A stretch of 64,000 nucleotides of DNA from Hyphococcus luteus (GTDB taxonomy: Bacteria; Pseudomonadota; Alphaproteobacteria; Caulobacterales; Parvularculaceae). A program made the position numbers and the translations under genes. The notes beneath the pieces were generated by a model that made no database searches, was not told the origin of the DNA, and was given only the letters and a program-made list of their open reading frames with translations. This document shows positions 27,124 through 35,373 of the stretch, piece after piece; the first letter of the stretch is position 1, and the number at the start of each line of letters is the position of its first letter. The stretch lies in NCBI RefSeq assembly GCF_002943565.1, contig NZ_PJCH01000001.1:62001-126000 (forward strand), written 5' to 3'.

Positions 27124-28437
27124 TCACTCAACCCAGTCTTTCTTGAGGCGCGGCGCCGTCAGAAACAAAAGCGCCGCCGCGATGAAATAAAACACCGTGC
27201 CGCAAAGAATGGCGTAGCGCAGGCTTTCATCGCCAAGGCGCGCATTGAGCGCGTCGGAAATCGCGCCTATGGCGAGATTGCCAAGCCCGATGCCGATCAG
27301 ATTGTTGATGAAAAGGAAAATCGCCGAGGCCGTCGCGCGCATATTCGCATGGGCGAGATGTTGAAACGCCGTGAGAACCGGTCCCAGCCAGACAAGGCTC
27401 AGCGCCTGAATGACGAGAAAGGCCGGAAAGGCGATCCACAGGGAGTGTGTTGTGACGCCCGCCAGGAAAAACGGAATGGTCGCAAGAAACGCGCAGGCCG
27501 GCACGAAAGCGTAAGTCCCTTTGCGGTCCTTGCCGAAATGGTCCGCCATGGCGCCGCCGAACCAGATTCCGGCGAGCCCGCCGATCAAAAGGATCGCCGC
27601 ATAAAAATAAGAGGCGTAAAGCAGCGGGCCGGGATTGGCGGGCACGAACGCATCCGGCATCCAGGCGAAAAATTCCGGCAGGGCGTCGCCGTAGCTTCTG
27701 ACGAAAAAAGACGGCAGCCAGAAGATCAGGCCGTAGCCCATCATGGAGGAGCTCGCCGCGCCGAGCGACAGGCCCCAGAAGCTCGGCTTGGCTATGATCG
27801 TGCTGACGACATCGCCGATAGACGCCGGCCCGCGCGGCGCGCCCGCCCGGTCAAGTCCGCCGCGCGTCGGTTCGCGCAAGGTGAGACGGAAGACGGGAAC
27901 GATGGCGAGCCCGGCAAGACCGACAATGATGAACGCTTCGCGCCAGCCGAGATAACTCGTCAACACGCCGCCCAGAAGAATGCCGAGCGCCGAGCCGATG
28001 GGAATGCCGAAAGAATAAATGCTGAGCGCGCGGGCGCGCTTTTCCTGCGGGAAATAATCGGAGATAAGCGAATAAGCCGGCGCGACGCCGCCCGCCTCGC
28101 CGATGCCGACGCCGAGCCGCGCCAGGAACAGATGCAGGAAGCTCTGCGCGAACCCGCAGGCCGCGGTCATGGCGCTCCATATGGCGAGCGCGCCGGTCAT
28201 GATCCAGGTCCGGCTCGACCGGTCGGCCAGCATGGCGATGGGGATGCCGAGAAACGTATAAAACAGCGCAAAGGCGAGCCCGCCCATCAGGCTCAATTGC
28301 GTGTCGGTGAGCGCCAGGTCGGCTTTGATCGGCACGGCGAGAATGCCGACGATCTGGCGGTCGATGAAATTGAAGGTGTAGACGACGACCAGCGCAAACA
28401 GCACATAAGCGCGGTAAAACGGGCTCGGCGCTTTCAT
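27124..28437 (-). CDS. MFS transporter, spinster-like
   Basis: This 437-residue major facilitator has twelve hydrophobic segments. Helix 1 holds FNFIDRQIVGILAVPIKADL, the loop 2-3 motif A-like stretch is IPIAMLADRSSRTWIM, and helices 4-5 contain ARLGVGIGEAGGVAPAYSLISDYFP. These are hallmarks of the spinster / hexuronate-like branch abundant in sphingomonads and relatives. Its ATG directly follows the stop of the alpha/beta hydrolase gene (TAAATG), so both are in one operon. It is convergent with the kinase gene, with 10 bases between stops. Uptake or export of a small organic molecule processed by the hydrolase is plausible; no substrate is indicated. Confidence 0.9.
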   Translation of the reverse strand: MKAPSPFYRAYVLFALVVVYTFNFIDRQIVGILAVPIKADLALTDTQLSLMGGLAFALFYTFLGIPIAMLADRSSRTWIMTGALAIWSAMTAACGFAQSFLHLFLARLGVGIGEAGGVAPAYSLISDYFPQEKRARALSIYSFGIPIGSALGILLGGVLTSYLGWREAFIIVGLAGLAIVPVFRLTLREPTRGGLDRAGAPRGPASIGDVVSTIIAKPSFWGLSLGAASSSMMGYGLIFWLPSFFVRSYGDALPEFFAWMPDAFVPANPGPLLYASYFYAAILLIGGLAGIWFGGAMADHFGKDRKGTYAFVPACAFLATIPFFLAGVTTHSLWIAFPAFLVIQALSLVWLGPVLTAFQHLAHANMRATASAIFLFINNLIGIGLGNLAIGAISDALNARLGDESLRYAILCGTVFYFIAAALLFLTAPRLKKDWVE

Positions 28438-29397
28438 TTATTCCGGACCCTCTTCACCGTTTGCGGAAAGACTTTCCAGAAATTCGATTGCGTCTGCGAC
28501 TGTCTCCTCAGGCGCCTCCTCCTGTGCGGCGTGACCGACGCCGGGATAAGTAATGAGCGCGGCGTTGGGCATCTCCGCCTGCATGCGCCGGCCCTGCTCT
28601 ATGGGGATCACGGCATCGGCTTCGCCCCAGAGGATGAGCGTCGGCGTTTCGATGTCTTGCAAGAGCGCTGTCGGGTCGGGCAGCGTGAATTCTTCGAGCG
28701 ACTTGATCATCGCCTCGCCGTTGCCGCGCCGGCGCATCATGGCGCGCATGGTCTTGAGGCGTTCGGTCGTCAGCTTTGAATCGTCGCCGTAAATAATCTT
28801 TGCGCTCGCCGCGACGCCCGCTTCCGGCGCCGTCATCAAATAAGCTTTCATCGCCGCCGGGATTTCCGCCGGCTCGTCGCTGACGCCGTTCAGGGAATAA
28901 ACGCCCGGCGAAATCAAGATCAACGCCTGAGCGCGGTCCGGATGATCATGAGCGAATCGCCAGGCGGCGAGCCCGCCGAGCGAATTGCCGACAATGACTG
29001 CATGCTCAACGCCAAGGCCGTCGAGCACGTCGCCAACGAACGCGGCGCGCTCTTCGGGCGCATAGCGCTCCTTCGGGTCGGGACCGGTGAGCCCGTGACC
29101 GAGAAGATCGTAGCGAATGACGCGATGGGTCTTGCTGAACGCTTTCGCCCAGCCGTCCCAGGTTTCAAGACTGTGAGTGAAGCCGTGGATAAGCAGGATC
29201 GGCGGCGCGCCTTGTGGCCCTTCTTCGCGCACGCGTACGCGCGCGCCGGCGATCTCGACAAAACGGTCGGCGGATGTTGCGTAACGGCTTTCAAGCGCGG
29301 CGGGGGAAAGGCCGGCGCTTGCGCGCCAGACCAGTACGCCCCCTGCTGCAACAACGAGCCCCGCGACAACGGCAAGGCCGATCAAAATTTTCTTCAC
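28438..29397 (-). CDS. membrane-anchored alpha/beta hydrolase
   Basis: This 319-residue alpha/beta-fold hydrolase has an N-terminal hydrophobic segment (ILIGLAVVAGLVVAAGGVLVW) that is either a signal anchor or an uncleaved signal. The fold is clear: oxyanion strand-loop LLIHGFTHSLETWDGW, nucleophile elbow VGNSLGG (Ser), acid in LWGEADAVIP and catalytic His in GVGHAAQEE. An esterase, lactonase or C-C hydrolase is possible. The gene is translationally linked to the MFS transporter and lies downstream of a TonB-dependent receptor, so a periplasmic hydrolase in an uptake pathway is the best inference. Confidence 0.9.
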   Translation of the reverse strand: MKKILIGLAVVAGLVVAAGGVLVWRASAGLSPAALESRYATSADRFVEIAGARVRVREEGPQGAPPILLIHGFTHSLETWDGWAKAFSKTHRVIRYDLLGHGLTGPDPKERYAPEERAAFVGDVLDGLGVEHAVIVGNSLGGLAAWRFAHDHPDRAQALILISPGVYSLNGVSDEPAEIPAAMKAYLMTAPEAGVAASAKIIYGDDSKLTTERLKTMRAMMRRRGNGEAMIKSLEEFTLPDPTALLQDIETPTLILWGEADAVIPIEQGRRMQAEMPNAALITYPGVGHAAQEEAPEETVADAIEFLESLSANGEEGPE

Positions 29398-29487
29398 GGG
29401 AATGCGCCCTTCTCGCTTTGCCGGAAAAAGCGGCGGCGATCTCTATACGCCGATCGCCGCCTGTTGTCCTAGACCGGGAGGAGGCGT

Positions 29488-31896
29488 CTAGAACGCAACT
29501 TCAACCGTGCCGAAGACCTGGCGCGGATTGCCGTAAAAGGTCGTCAACACGCCGCTGAGGCCGAGCGGCGAATTGCCGAATTCCGGCGCCGACGTCACGA
29601 AATCATAGCCGGCGACCACATATTCCTTGTCGAGAAGGTTCGTGCCGTGAACGCTGAGGCGCAGGCCACCGTCGGAGGATGTCCAGGACAGGCCGGCGTT
29701 CATCAGCCAGACTTCCGGCTGGTCGAGCGGAGAGGGATAACCGAACTGGTATGTAAAGCTGCGGTAAGAGAATGACGTCGAGAGCTGCGCGTCGCCGTCC
29801 TTGCCGAAGAGCGCCACCGGCCGGTCATAGGACAACCGGCTGAAAGCGGTGATCGACGGCGTGTTCTGGAACACGGCGAGATCGGAAATATCCGTGCCGG
29901 TCCGGCCCTGATATTCGTCATACTCTTTGTGAATATAGCCGAGAGAGAACTGGTAATTCAGGGAGTCGCCGGCCGCCGCGAGATCTTCGGCGAGCACCGC
30001 CAGCCCCTCGACCTCAAGACCGTAAAGGGTGGCTTCGGCGGCGTTCGTGGTCACGCCGGCAAAGGTTTCCGAAATGCCGTCCATGTCGGCGTCGACGCCG
30101 ACCGAACCCGGCACCTGCACGTCCTTATAGTCGGAATAGAACAGCGCAAGACTCGACGTGAAGCGCCCGCCCGCAAGGCTGTTCTTCCAGCCAAGTTCAT
30201 AAGTGGTGATGTTTTCCGGCTCGAAGCGGCAGAATTCGACCTGGTCTTCATAATCGGCCGCCCCGCCTGCGCCGTCGCCATCGAGATCGGGCGCGGCGTT
30301 GGCGCCGCAACGCGGATCGAAACTGCCGCCTTTGAAGCCTTGCGAGAAGGACGCGTAAAGCGTGTGTTCCGGCGTCGGCTCCCAGGAGATGCTGGCGCGC
30401 GGGGTGAAGTCGGTGAACTTCGCGTCCGCATCGAGATCGGCGGCGGCGTTCACAGGCAGCCGGTCAGGCCCGCCGAAGATCGGCGAAAAGCCGCCAAGAT
30501 AGGTGAAGCGTTCGAGCGAAATCGTGCGCTTGTCAGAGGTGTAGCGCCCGCCCGCCGAAATCGACACCGTATCGGTGAGATCGAAAGAAAAGTCGCCGAA
30601 GATCGACCAGGTGGACGTGTCGACATTGCTGTTGGTGAATGCGTTCAATCCCGGCAAGCCGACGACCGGCAAGGCGCCCGTCTCTTCGAGAATAACGTCG
30701 AAGATCGTCTGCGCATTGGCGTCGAGATAATAGAAGCCGGCGACGCCCGAGAGGCGGTCGCCTTCGTAAACGGCCTGAAACTCTTCGCTGAACTGGTCGT
30801 TGTCGTAAATCGCCGGCACGTCAAGATCAACGATCGGCAGCGAGTCGAAGTCGATCGGCGTTTCGGTGCGGTCGGCGCGATAGGCGACGATGTTTTTCAG
30901 CGTCAGCGCATCGGTGACGCTCCATTCAGCGACAGCAGAAACGCCGCGCGCCACGACGCTCTGCTCCGGCGTGTTCAGACCGGAGCGCGTGTCGAAGACA
31001 TTGTCGAGCACCGGATAGTCGACCGGCGGCGCGACGGTGAGATCGGTATAAGGCAACAGACGGTGGCCCTGACGCGGATCGGAATTGTCGTCGGTCCAGT
31101 CGCCGGTGACGCGGATCGAAAAATCCTCATTCAGGCCCCAGTCGACAGTCAGGCGCCCCGCCAGAATGTCCTTGTTGTAGTTCTCAAGGCCGTTGAAAAG
31201 ATTGTCGCCGAACCCGTTGCGGGAAAGATAGGCGACGGCGCCGCCGGCGCGCAGATAACCGCCCGACGCATTTTCTTTGATCAGCGGCAGGTTGAAGCTG
31301 CCGATCGCATCGAACTGGCCATAGGTCCCGCCGGTCAGGCGCAGGCGCGCTTCCGGCTCGTCGGTGAGACGGCGCGTCACATATTTCACCGCGCCGCCGA
31401 TGGTGTTGCGGCCGTATAGCGTGCCTTGCGGCCCGCGTAAGACTTCGATGCGCTCCACATCGTAAATGTCGAGCAGCGCCGCCTGCGGACGATTGAGATA
31501 AACATCGTCGATATAGATGCCGACGCCCGCTTCGAAGCCGGCGACCGGGTCCTGCTGGCCGACGCCGCGAATGAAGGCGGTGAGCGTCGTATTGGTGGAG
31601 CGCGATGTTTCCAGCGTCACATTCGGCGCGATCGCTTCGATGTCGGTGAGATCCTGCGCGCCGAGATTATCAAGATCGTCCCCGGAAAAAGCAGAGACGG
31701 CGAGCGGCACGTCCTGCAGGCTTTCCTCGCGGCGGCGCGCAGACACGACGATCACGTCGCCGGTTCCTTGCGACGCCTGATCGTCCTGGGCGTAGGCGCC
31801 GGTTTCTCCGGCGGCGAACGCGGCGCCGGCGCAAACGGCCAGAAGACCGGCCTTGCCCGCACTCGCAAATAGGACGGATTTCAAACTTGTTTTCAT
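29488..31896 (-). CDS. TonB-dependent outer-membrane receptor
   Basis: This is an 802-residue receptor. The frame is open 32 codons further upstream, but the ATG at 31896 is preceded by GGGAGGC and gives a proper signal peptide (MKTSLKSVLFASAGKAGLLAV...AYAQDD). After it come DVIVVSARRREESLQDVPLA, the plug domain with VEVLRGPQGTLYGRNTIGGAVKYVT-like sequence, and a long beta-barrel ending in FGTVEVAF with terminal Phe. A run rich in Asp/Gly (CGANAAPDLDGDGAGGAADYED) is an extracellular-loop insert. Same-strand neighbours are an AraC regulator upstream and hydrolase plus MFS genes downstream. This suggests a substrate-specific uptake cluster, but no substrate can be read. Confidence 0.92.
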   Translation of the reverse strand: MKTSLKSVLFASAGKAGLLAVCAGAAFAAGETGAYAQDDQASQGTGDVIVVSARRREESLQDVPLAVSAFSGDDLDNLGAQDLTDIEAIAPNVTLETSRSTNTTLTAFIRGVGQQDPVAGFEAGVGIYIDDVYLNRPQAALLDIYDVERIEVLRGPQGTLYGRNTIGGAVKYVTRRLTDEPEARLRLTGGTYGQFDAIGSFNLPLIKENASGGYLRAGGAVAYLSRNGFGDNLFNGLENYNKDILAGRLTVDWGLNEDFSIRVTGDWTDDNSDPRQGHRLLPYTDLTVAPPVDYPVLDNVFDTRSGLNTPEQSVVARGVSAVAEWSVTDALTLKNIVAYRADRTETPIDFDSLPIVDLDVPAIYDNDQFSEEFQAVYEGDRLSGVAGFYYLDANAQTIFDVILEETGALPVVGLPGLNAFTNSNVDTSTWSIFGDFSFDLTDTVSISAGGRYTSDKRTISLERFTYLGGFSPIFGGPDRLPVNAAADLDADAKFTDFTPRASISWEPTPEHTLYASFSQGFKGGSFDPRCGANAAPDLDGDGAGGAADYEDQVEFCRFEPENITTYELGWKNSLAGGRFTSSLALFYSDYKDVQVPGSVGVDADMDGISETFAGVTTNAAEATLYGLEVEGLAVLAEDLAAAGDSLNYQFSLGYIHKEYDEYQGRTGTDISDLAVFQNTPSITAFSRLSYDRPVALFGKDGDAQLSTSFSYRSFTYQFGYPSPLDQPEVWLMNAGLSWTSSDGGLRLSVHGTNLLDKEYVVAGYDFVTSAPEFGNSPLGLSGVLTTFYGNPRQVFGTVEVAF

Positions 31897-32059
31897 ATGA
31901 GCCTCCCTGAACACGCATTTATTGTTTTGCCGGGAAACTAGTGGAGATGGCCGCTTCGCATAATGACCCGATAGCTCAAGGAGCGAGGACATTTTCGCTC
32001 ATCATACCCATATCCAGATCGAAATTGTGAGGGCAGCCCAACTGCTAGTTTAAATTAGT

Positions 32060-33097
32060 TTATTGATTCAAATAGGTTTTCGGCGTCACGCCATTCCAGT
32101 CCTTGAAGGCGCGATTAAACGCGCGCGCTTCCGAAAAACCGAGCGCCTCGGAGACGTCGCTGACCGAGCGGCCTTCTTTCAAGAGGCGTTTTGCGGTCTC
32201 GTTCAGGACTTCTTCGCGCAGCTCGCGGAACTTCAAGCCCTCCTCCGCGAGACGGCGGCGCAGGGTGGCGACGGAGAGCCCCATCTGGCCGGCAACATCG
32301 GGCTGCTCGACAATGCCGCGGGCGAGCGCGTCGCGCACGCGGGCCGAGATTGCATTCGCCTTTCCAATGGCGGCGTGCTTGCCCGCGACGGTTTCGACGA
32401 TCATCTGATAGACCGCGTTTGCTGTAAGGGCCTCCGGCGAGGGCGTCTTGATGCGCTGCATCGCCGCCTCGCGGTCGAACGAAACTTTATAGATGTTCGA
32501 CCCGAAACGGATCGGCGCGTCCCAATAGCCGAGATGGCCGCAATCGCCGCCGGGACTCGGCCGGCAGATCGCCAGCGATTTGATCGCATCGCGCGCCGCC
32601 GGCGAGATCACCATCAACAGGCAATGCAGAAAGATCAATATGCACTCGCATTGAAAATATATTTCTTCAGAAGAATTGATTCCTGCATAGGGAAAATTTC
32701 TGTCGTCGATCAGATAGTCGATAGTCCCGCGTTTTTTCTCCACCTGGTTGAACTGACCGCCATGAAGCAGATTGTAGGACTTGGCGACGACGCACATCAC
32801 TTCATAAAGATTTTCGCAATCCGTCAGATGCGACAGAACGAAATCCGTGCTGCCCGGCAGCAATTGCCGCGACGACAGATGCACGGTCTCGTCGCCGGTA
32901 AGTATCGAGAGCCGGTTCTGCAGCCGGTAATAATCCGCAAGGGAAATGAACTCGTTCCTGCCGCCGTCGAGAAGCTGCGGCGGCAGATCGAGAGAGGCGA
33001 ACAGCTTTTCAAGATCGATTCCCTCGCCGCGCGCGCTTTCGACCAGCGGCGCAACGCGCTCAAACCTCACGGAAATCGACTGTTCGGGGTCCAGCAT
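32060..33097 (-). CDS. AraC family transcriptional regulator
   Basis: This 345-residue regulator is of the OruR/ArgR-like, long AraC type. The N-terminal ligand or arabinose-binding-like domain (about 20-205) contains LPPQLLDGGRNEFISLADYYRLQNRL and QVEKKRGTIDYLIDDR. The C-terminal AraC helix-turn-helix pair has VAGQMGLSVATLRRRLAEEGLKFRELREEV and VSDVSEALGFSEARAFNRAFKDWNGVTP. It lies 163 bases upstream of the TonB-dependent receptor on the same strand and is the obvious candidate regulator of the receptor-hydrolase-MFS group. The ligand is unknown. Confidence 0.92.
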   Translation of the reverse strand: MLDPEQSISVRFERVAPLVESARGEGIDLEKLFASLDLPPQLLDGGRNEFISLADYYRLQNRLSILTGDETVHLSSRQLLPGSTDFVLSHLTDCENLYEVMCVVAKSYNLLHGGQFNQVEKKRGTIDYLIDDRNFPYAGINSSEEIYFQCECILIFLHCLLMVISPAARDAIKSLAICRPSPGGDCGHLGYWDAPIRFGSNIYKVSFDREAAMQRIKTPSPEALTANAVYQMIVETVAGKHAAIGKANAISARVRDALARGIVEQPDVAGQMGLSVATLRRRLAEEGLKFRELREEVLNETAKRLLKEGRSVSDVSEALGFSEARAFNRAFKDWNGVTPKTYLNQ

Positions 33098-33149
33098 GGC
33101 CGCAACCTAGCGGCGCGGCGGGGCCTCGCCAAGCGGGCGATGCGGCCTG

Positions 33150-33167
33150 AAAAACCGCCTTCGGCGG
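33150..33167 (-). terminator. rho-independent terminator after the Pmp3-like gene
   Basis: On the minus strand CCGCC-GAA-GGCGG is followed by TTTTT, beginning three bases beyond the Pmp3-like stop codon. The stem is short but all G-C. Confidence 0.75.
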
Positions 33168-33169
33168 AC

Positions 33170-33349
33170 TTACACGCCGCCCGGCGCGTCCTTGCGGCTC
33201 AAAATGACCCAGAGCGCGTGGATGATGCCCGGAATATAGCCGAACAGGGTGAGGATCACATTGATCCAGAATTGCGTCGTGATGCCGACCTGCAGCGCGA
33301 CGCCCACAGGCGGCAGCAAAATTGAAAGCAGGACGCGTAAGATATCCAT
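33170..33349 (-). CDS. YqaE/Pmp3 family small membrane protein
   Basis: This 59-residue protein (MDILRVLLSILLPPVGVALQ, then VGITTQFWINVILTLFGYIP) contains the diagnostic LPPVGVALQxG...WINVILTLFGYIPGIIHA pattern of the Pmp3/YqaE/RCI2 family: two membrane hairpin helices with a cytosolic C-terminus. Members help maintain membrane potential under salt, cold or other stress. GGAG seven bases before the ATG is a good ribosome site. It follows a 29-residue membrane microprotein gene by 19 bases, both downstream of a GGAAC-type stress promoter, and ends in a terminator. That fits induction by the general stress response encoded about 5 kb away. Confidence 0.93.
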   Translation of the reverse strand: MDILRVLLSILLPPVGVALQVGITTQFWINVILTLFGYIPGIIHALWVILSRKDAPGGV

Positions 33350-33368
33350 GTCTGATCTCCTTTGTCCC

Positions 33369-33458
33369 TCAATTGAGGCGGTCAGAGGTGAAAAAGGCGG
33401 AGACGCCGAGCGCCGCCACAGAGAAAATAAAGCCCAATAAAATGACCGCGCTGACCAT
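33369..33458 (-). CDS. 29-residue single-pass membrane microprotein
   Basis: This very short reading frame encodes a 29-residue peptide whose middle (AVILLGFIFSVAALGVSAFF) is one hydrophobic helix, followed by a polar tail TSDRLN. Evidence that it is real: the strong ribosome site AGGGAG lies eight bases before the ATG, it begins about 25 bases after the predicted transcript start of a GGAAC-type stress promoter, and it is directly followed by the Pmp3-like gene. I do not recognise the family. A regulator or partner of Pmp3, or simply a stress membrane peptide, is possible. It could also act as a leader peptide for pmp3 translation. Confidence 0.65.
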   Translation of the reverse strand: MVSAVILLGFIFSVAALGVSAFFTSDRLN

Positions 33459-33488
33459 AGCGGGTTCTCCCTCTGCTGTCGCGTAAAG

Positions 33489-33513
33489 AACAGGCGGCGG
33501 CGCTTATGGTTCC
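33489..33513 (-). promoter_or_regulatory. EcfG-type promoter of the microprotein-pmp3 operon
   Basis: Minus strand GGAAC (33513-33509), 16-base spacer, TGTT (33492-33489). This matches the alphaproteobacterial general-stress sigma consensus GGAAC-N16/17-CGTT except for T in place of the first C. It lies about 30 bases before the microprotein start. Confidence 0.78.
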
Positions 33514-33538
33514 CCCCGCCCTTGTGCTTTCGCGGGGA

Positions 33539-34240
33539 TCAGGCGTGAAGAAGCGCGAACGTAATAAAGGCGGAATAGGCGGCCGAAACCGTTACGATGA
33601 CGGCGGCCCCCACGGCCGCGCGCATGCGGATAATGCGAATGCTCGAGGTCCTGGCGATGTCGCTCACCGCATGGGCGATCTCGGCGGACACCGCTTCTTT
33701 GGTATAGGATGAGAGCGCGATGGCGTGGCTGGCGCCGGGCTCCGACGTCGCTTCCAGCGCTTTTTCATAAGCGCGGTCGAAAACGATCCGGGCGATGAAC
33801 TCCTTCAGCGCCGTCGCCGGCTTCCAGTCATGGCCGCGCACATAGACATAGCCGCGCCAGACATGAGGCGCCATCATGATGATGTCCCGCACGGCAAACC
33901 CGAGCGTAATGACGACCACCAAGAGCTGAAAGCCGCGCGCCGTTAAATCGCCGCTGCCATGCAGCGCAAACAAAGCGCTGACGATGGCTGTTTTCCATAA
34001 CAGGGAGACGGCTGTCGCCTGAACGCGCTGGCGCACGACAGAGGTGGTTTCCCGGCTCAGATCTTCAATCGCGGTCGCCTTGGCGATATCGACAGCCTGG
34101 GTGACGCGCGTTTTGACGGCCTTGTTCGCCGCGGACCGGCCCAAGGCCGCGCCGCCGGCCACCGCCGTCGCCGCCAACAGGACCGCTCTAAGCCACATCT
34201 TTTTCACCCGCGCCTCGCGCCGTTCCGCCTTTGAATGCAT
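33539..34240 (-). CDS. hypothetical membrane protein
   Basis: I do not recognise this 233-residue protein. Visible parts are a basic N-terminus with one hydrophobic segment (MWLRAVLLAATAVAGGAALG), an amphipathic stretch (residues about 30-75), a second hydrophobic pair (ATAVSLLWKTAIVSALFAL, FQLLVVVITLGFAVRDIIMM), a central polar region and a C-terminal hydrophobic helix (VGAAVIVTVSAAYSAFITFALL). The start is uncertain. ATG 34240 has no ribosome site, while GTG 34207 (VKKMWLRAVLLA) has GAGG at good spacing and may be the true start. No stress promoter is seen in front of it, although it sits inside the stress island. An inner-membrane location is likely, function unknown. Confidence 0.72.
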   Translation of the reverse strand: MHSKAERREARVKKMWLRAVLLAATAVAGGAALGRSAANKAVKTRVTQAVDIAKATAIEDLSRETTSVVRQRVQATAVSLLWKTAIVSALFALHGSGDLTARGFQLLVVVITLGFAVRDIIMMAPHVWRGYVYVRGHDWKPATALKEFIARIVFDRAYEKALEATSEPGASHAIALSSYTKEAVSAEIAHAVSDIARTSSIRIIRMRAAVGAAVIVTVSAAYSAFITFALLHA

Positions 34241-34326
34241 ATGCAAATAGGCATCGCCTCACCCCTAATCAAATCCCAGCCCGTCGGCTGATAACGCTTT
34301 CTCACCCGCTTTTTTCGTCGCAACCG

Positions 34327-34351
34327 GGAACTCCCGCGTGCGCGCCTTGTT
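34327..34351 (+). promoter_or_regulatory. EcfG-type promoter facing an intergenic region
   Basis: Plus strand GGAAC (34327-34331), 16-base spacer, TGTT (34348-34351). There is no plausible plus-strand protein gene downstream; instead a strong hairpin follows about 60 bases later. The pattern is identical to the other five stress promoters of the island. Confidence 0.65.
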
Positions 34352-34357
34352 AATCCT

Positions 34358-34470
34358 TGGACGGATGGGCCGGTCCGCCCCTTTGGTCCGCCGTCAAAAC
34401 GACCTGCCCCTGACGGTTCCGCGCCGCAATCACCGCCCCTCGCATTGCGGCGCGGACCGTCATTTTCAAT
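34358..34470 (+). ncRNA. candidate stress-induced small RNA
   Basis: The 304 bases between the YqjE-like and hypothetical membrane genes contain no protein gene. They hold an EcfG-type promoter pointing right and, about 55 bases after its expected start point, a hairpin of about 19 base pairs with a 13-base C-rich loop (CACCGCCCCTCGC). Further C-rich single-stranded segments (CGCCCCTTT, CTGCCCCTG) precede it and could pair with Shine-Dalgarno sequences. The hairpin is followed by ATTTTCAATTTC, a weak termination signal. A stress-sigma-dependent small RNA with a C-rich recognition loop is known in Caulobacter (GsrN); homology to it is not claimed. Both ends are estimates. Confidence 0.45.
34411..34462. 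repeat. long inverted repeat
   Basis: Arms TGACGGTTCCGCGCCGCAAT (34411-34430) and ATTGCGGCGCGGACCGTCA (34444-34462) are complementary except for one bulged base, with a 13-base loop. No T-run follows on the minus strand, so it is not a normal terminator for the YqjE-like gene ending at 34551. Confidence 0.85.
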
Positions 34471-34550
34471 TTCAGGGACATCTGGTTCAGAAACATTCGG
34501 CCCGCCTCATGGGGGCTTGCGCAAGGCGCCGGCGCCGCGCCAATACGACG

Positions 34551-34970
34551 TTAATCGTCGTCAAAGGCGTCGAGCGCCGCGACGGCAAGGCCCGCCGCCG
34601 CCGCAATGGCGAGGACGCCCGCTGGCTTCGACTTCACCTTTTCAAGCAGAAGCTGCTGCGTCGCCTGATCGACAAGACCGCTGTTCAACAGGTTCAGCGT
34701 CGCCGGCGGCGTCGACGCCTGGGGCTCGGCGGGCGTGTGATAATGATCGCGCTCCGCCACGATGAGGCAGACAAGCCCGACCACGACGACGCCGCCGGCG
34801 CTGATCGCGAGCGCAACCGACATCGGCACATAATTGCTCAAGGCCACGGCGCTCGCCGCGGCGGCGAATCCCACCGCGATCACGAGCAAAAACGCCGCAA
34901 ACATTGTCCAGATTGTTTTGCGGACGGCGTCCTCGCCCTCCTCTTTTATGACCTGAAACAGCTTGAACAT
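34551..34970 (-). CDS. YqjE / phage-holin-X-like membrane protein
   Basis: This 139-residue protein has two adjacent membrane helices (IWTMFAAFLLVIAVGFAAAASAVAL and MSVALAISAGGVVVVGLVCLIV), a polar linker rich in Pro/Ala, and a C-terminal hydrophobic segment (PAGVLAIAAAAGLAVAALDAF). Layout and pairing with a YqjD-like gene just upstream match the proteobacterial YqjD-YqjE module, whose YqjE member is classed with holin-like proteins but is not a lysis protein. A GTG three codons earlier (34979) is an alternative start. It is probably cotranscribed with the YqjD-like gene from a stress promoter. Confidence 0.75.
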   Translation of the reverse strand: MFKLFQVIKEEGEDAVRKTIWTMFAAFLLVIAVGFAAAASAVALSNYVPMSVALAISAGGVVVVGLVCLIVAERDHYHTPAEPQASTPPATLNLLNSGLVDQATQQLLLEKVKSKPAGVLAIAAAAGLAVAALDAFDDD

Positions 34971-34991
34971 GATGCGCACCTGAAAGCGTTG

Positions 34992-35333
34992 TTATTTCCG
35001 CAAGATGACGCGCCCAACGAGAAAGCCGAGCGCAGCCGCCGCGCCGAGAGACGCAACCGGATTTTCCCGCACGTTTTTCTCAACCTCGGACATCGCCGCG
35101 CGGCCTTCCTTGTCGGCGGAGGAAATAAACTTCTCCGCCTGGGTGCGAACCTTCGAAACATTGTCTTCAACGGCTTCGCCCGCATCGACCGCGCTCTTCG
35201 CGCCGAGCGCAACCACATCGTCACGCAGCGCCGCCAGATCCTTGCGCAGGGCGGCGAGATCTTCGCTCAAATCGGCGTCGGAGGCCGAGACGGCTTTTTT
35301 CTTTGTCGCATCCATGGCTTTTTCACCGTACAT
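34992..35333 (-). CDS. YqjD/ElaB-like DUF883 protein
   Basis: This 113-residue protein has an acidic/basic amphipathic coiled coil (DLSEDLAALRKDLAALRDDV and onward, residues about 20-85) and one C-terminal membrane helix with the family pattern NPVASLGAAAALGFLVGRVILRK. DUF883 proteins (YqjD, ElaB, YgaM) are tail-anchored inner-membrane proteins; E. coli YqjD binds ribosomes in stationary phase. AAAGGAG seven bases upstream fixes the start. An EcfG-type promoter begins about 40 bases further upstream, matching the stress or stationary-phase role of the family. It is the first gene of a two-gene unit. Confidence 0.9.
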   Translation of the reverse strand: MYGEKAMDATKKKAVSASDADLSEDLAALRKDLAALRDDVVALGAKSAVDAGEAVEDNVSKVRTQAEKFISSADKEGRAAMSEVEKNVRENPVASLGAAAALGFLVGRVILRK

Positions 35334-35373
35334 GACAAAGCTCCTTTCCTTTCACTGATCCGTTTTGCTCCAA

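Noticed and set aside
29488-31992. Longer start for the second TonB-dependent receptor
   Set aside because: The extra 32 residues precede a perfect signal peptide, and the ATG at 31896 has GGGAGGC in front.
34411-34462. Inverted repeat as an ordinary terminator of the YqjE-like gene
   Set aside because: No T-run on the minus strand; it lies about 90 bases past the stop and is better placed in a plus-strand transcript.
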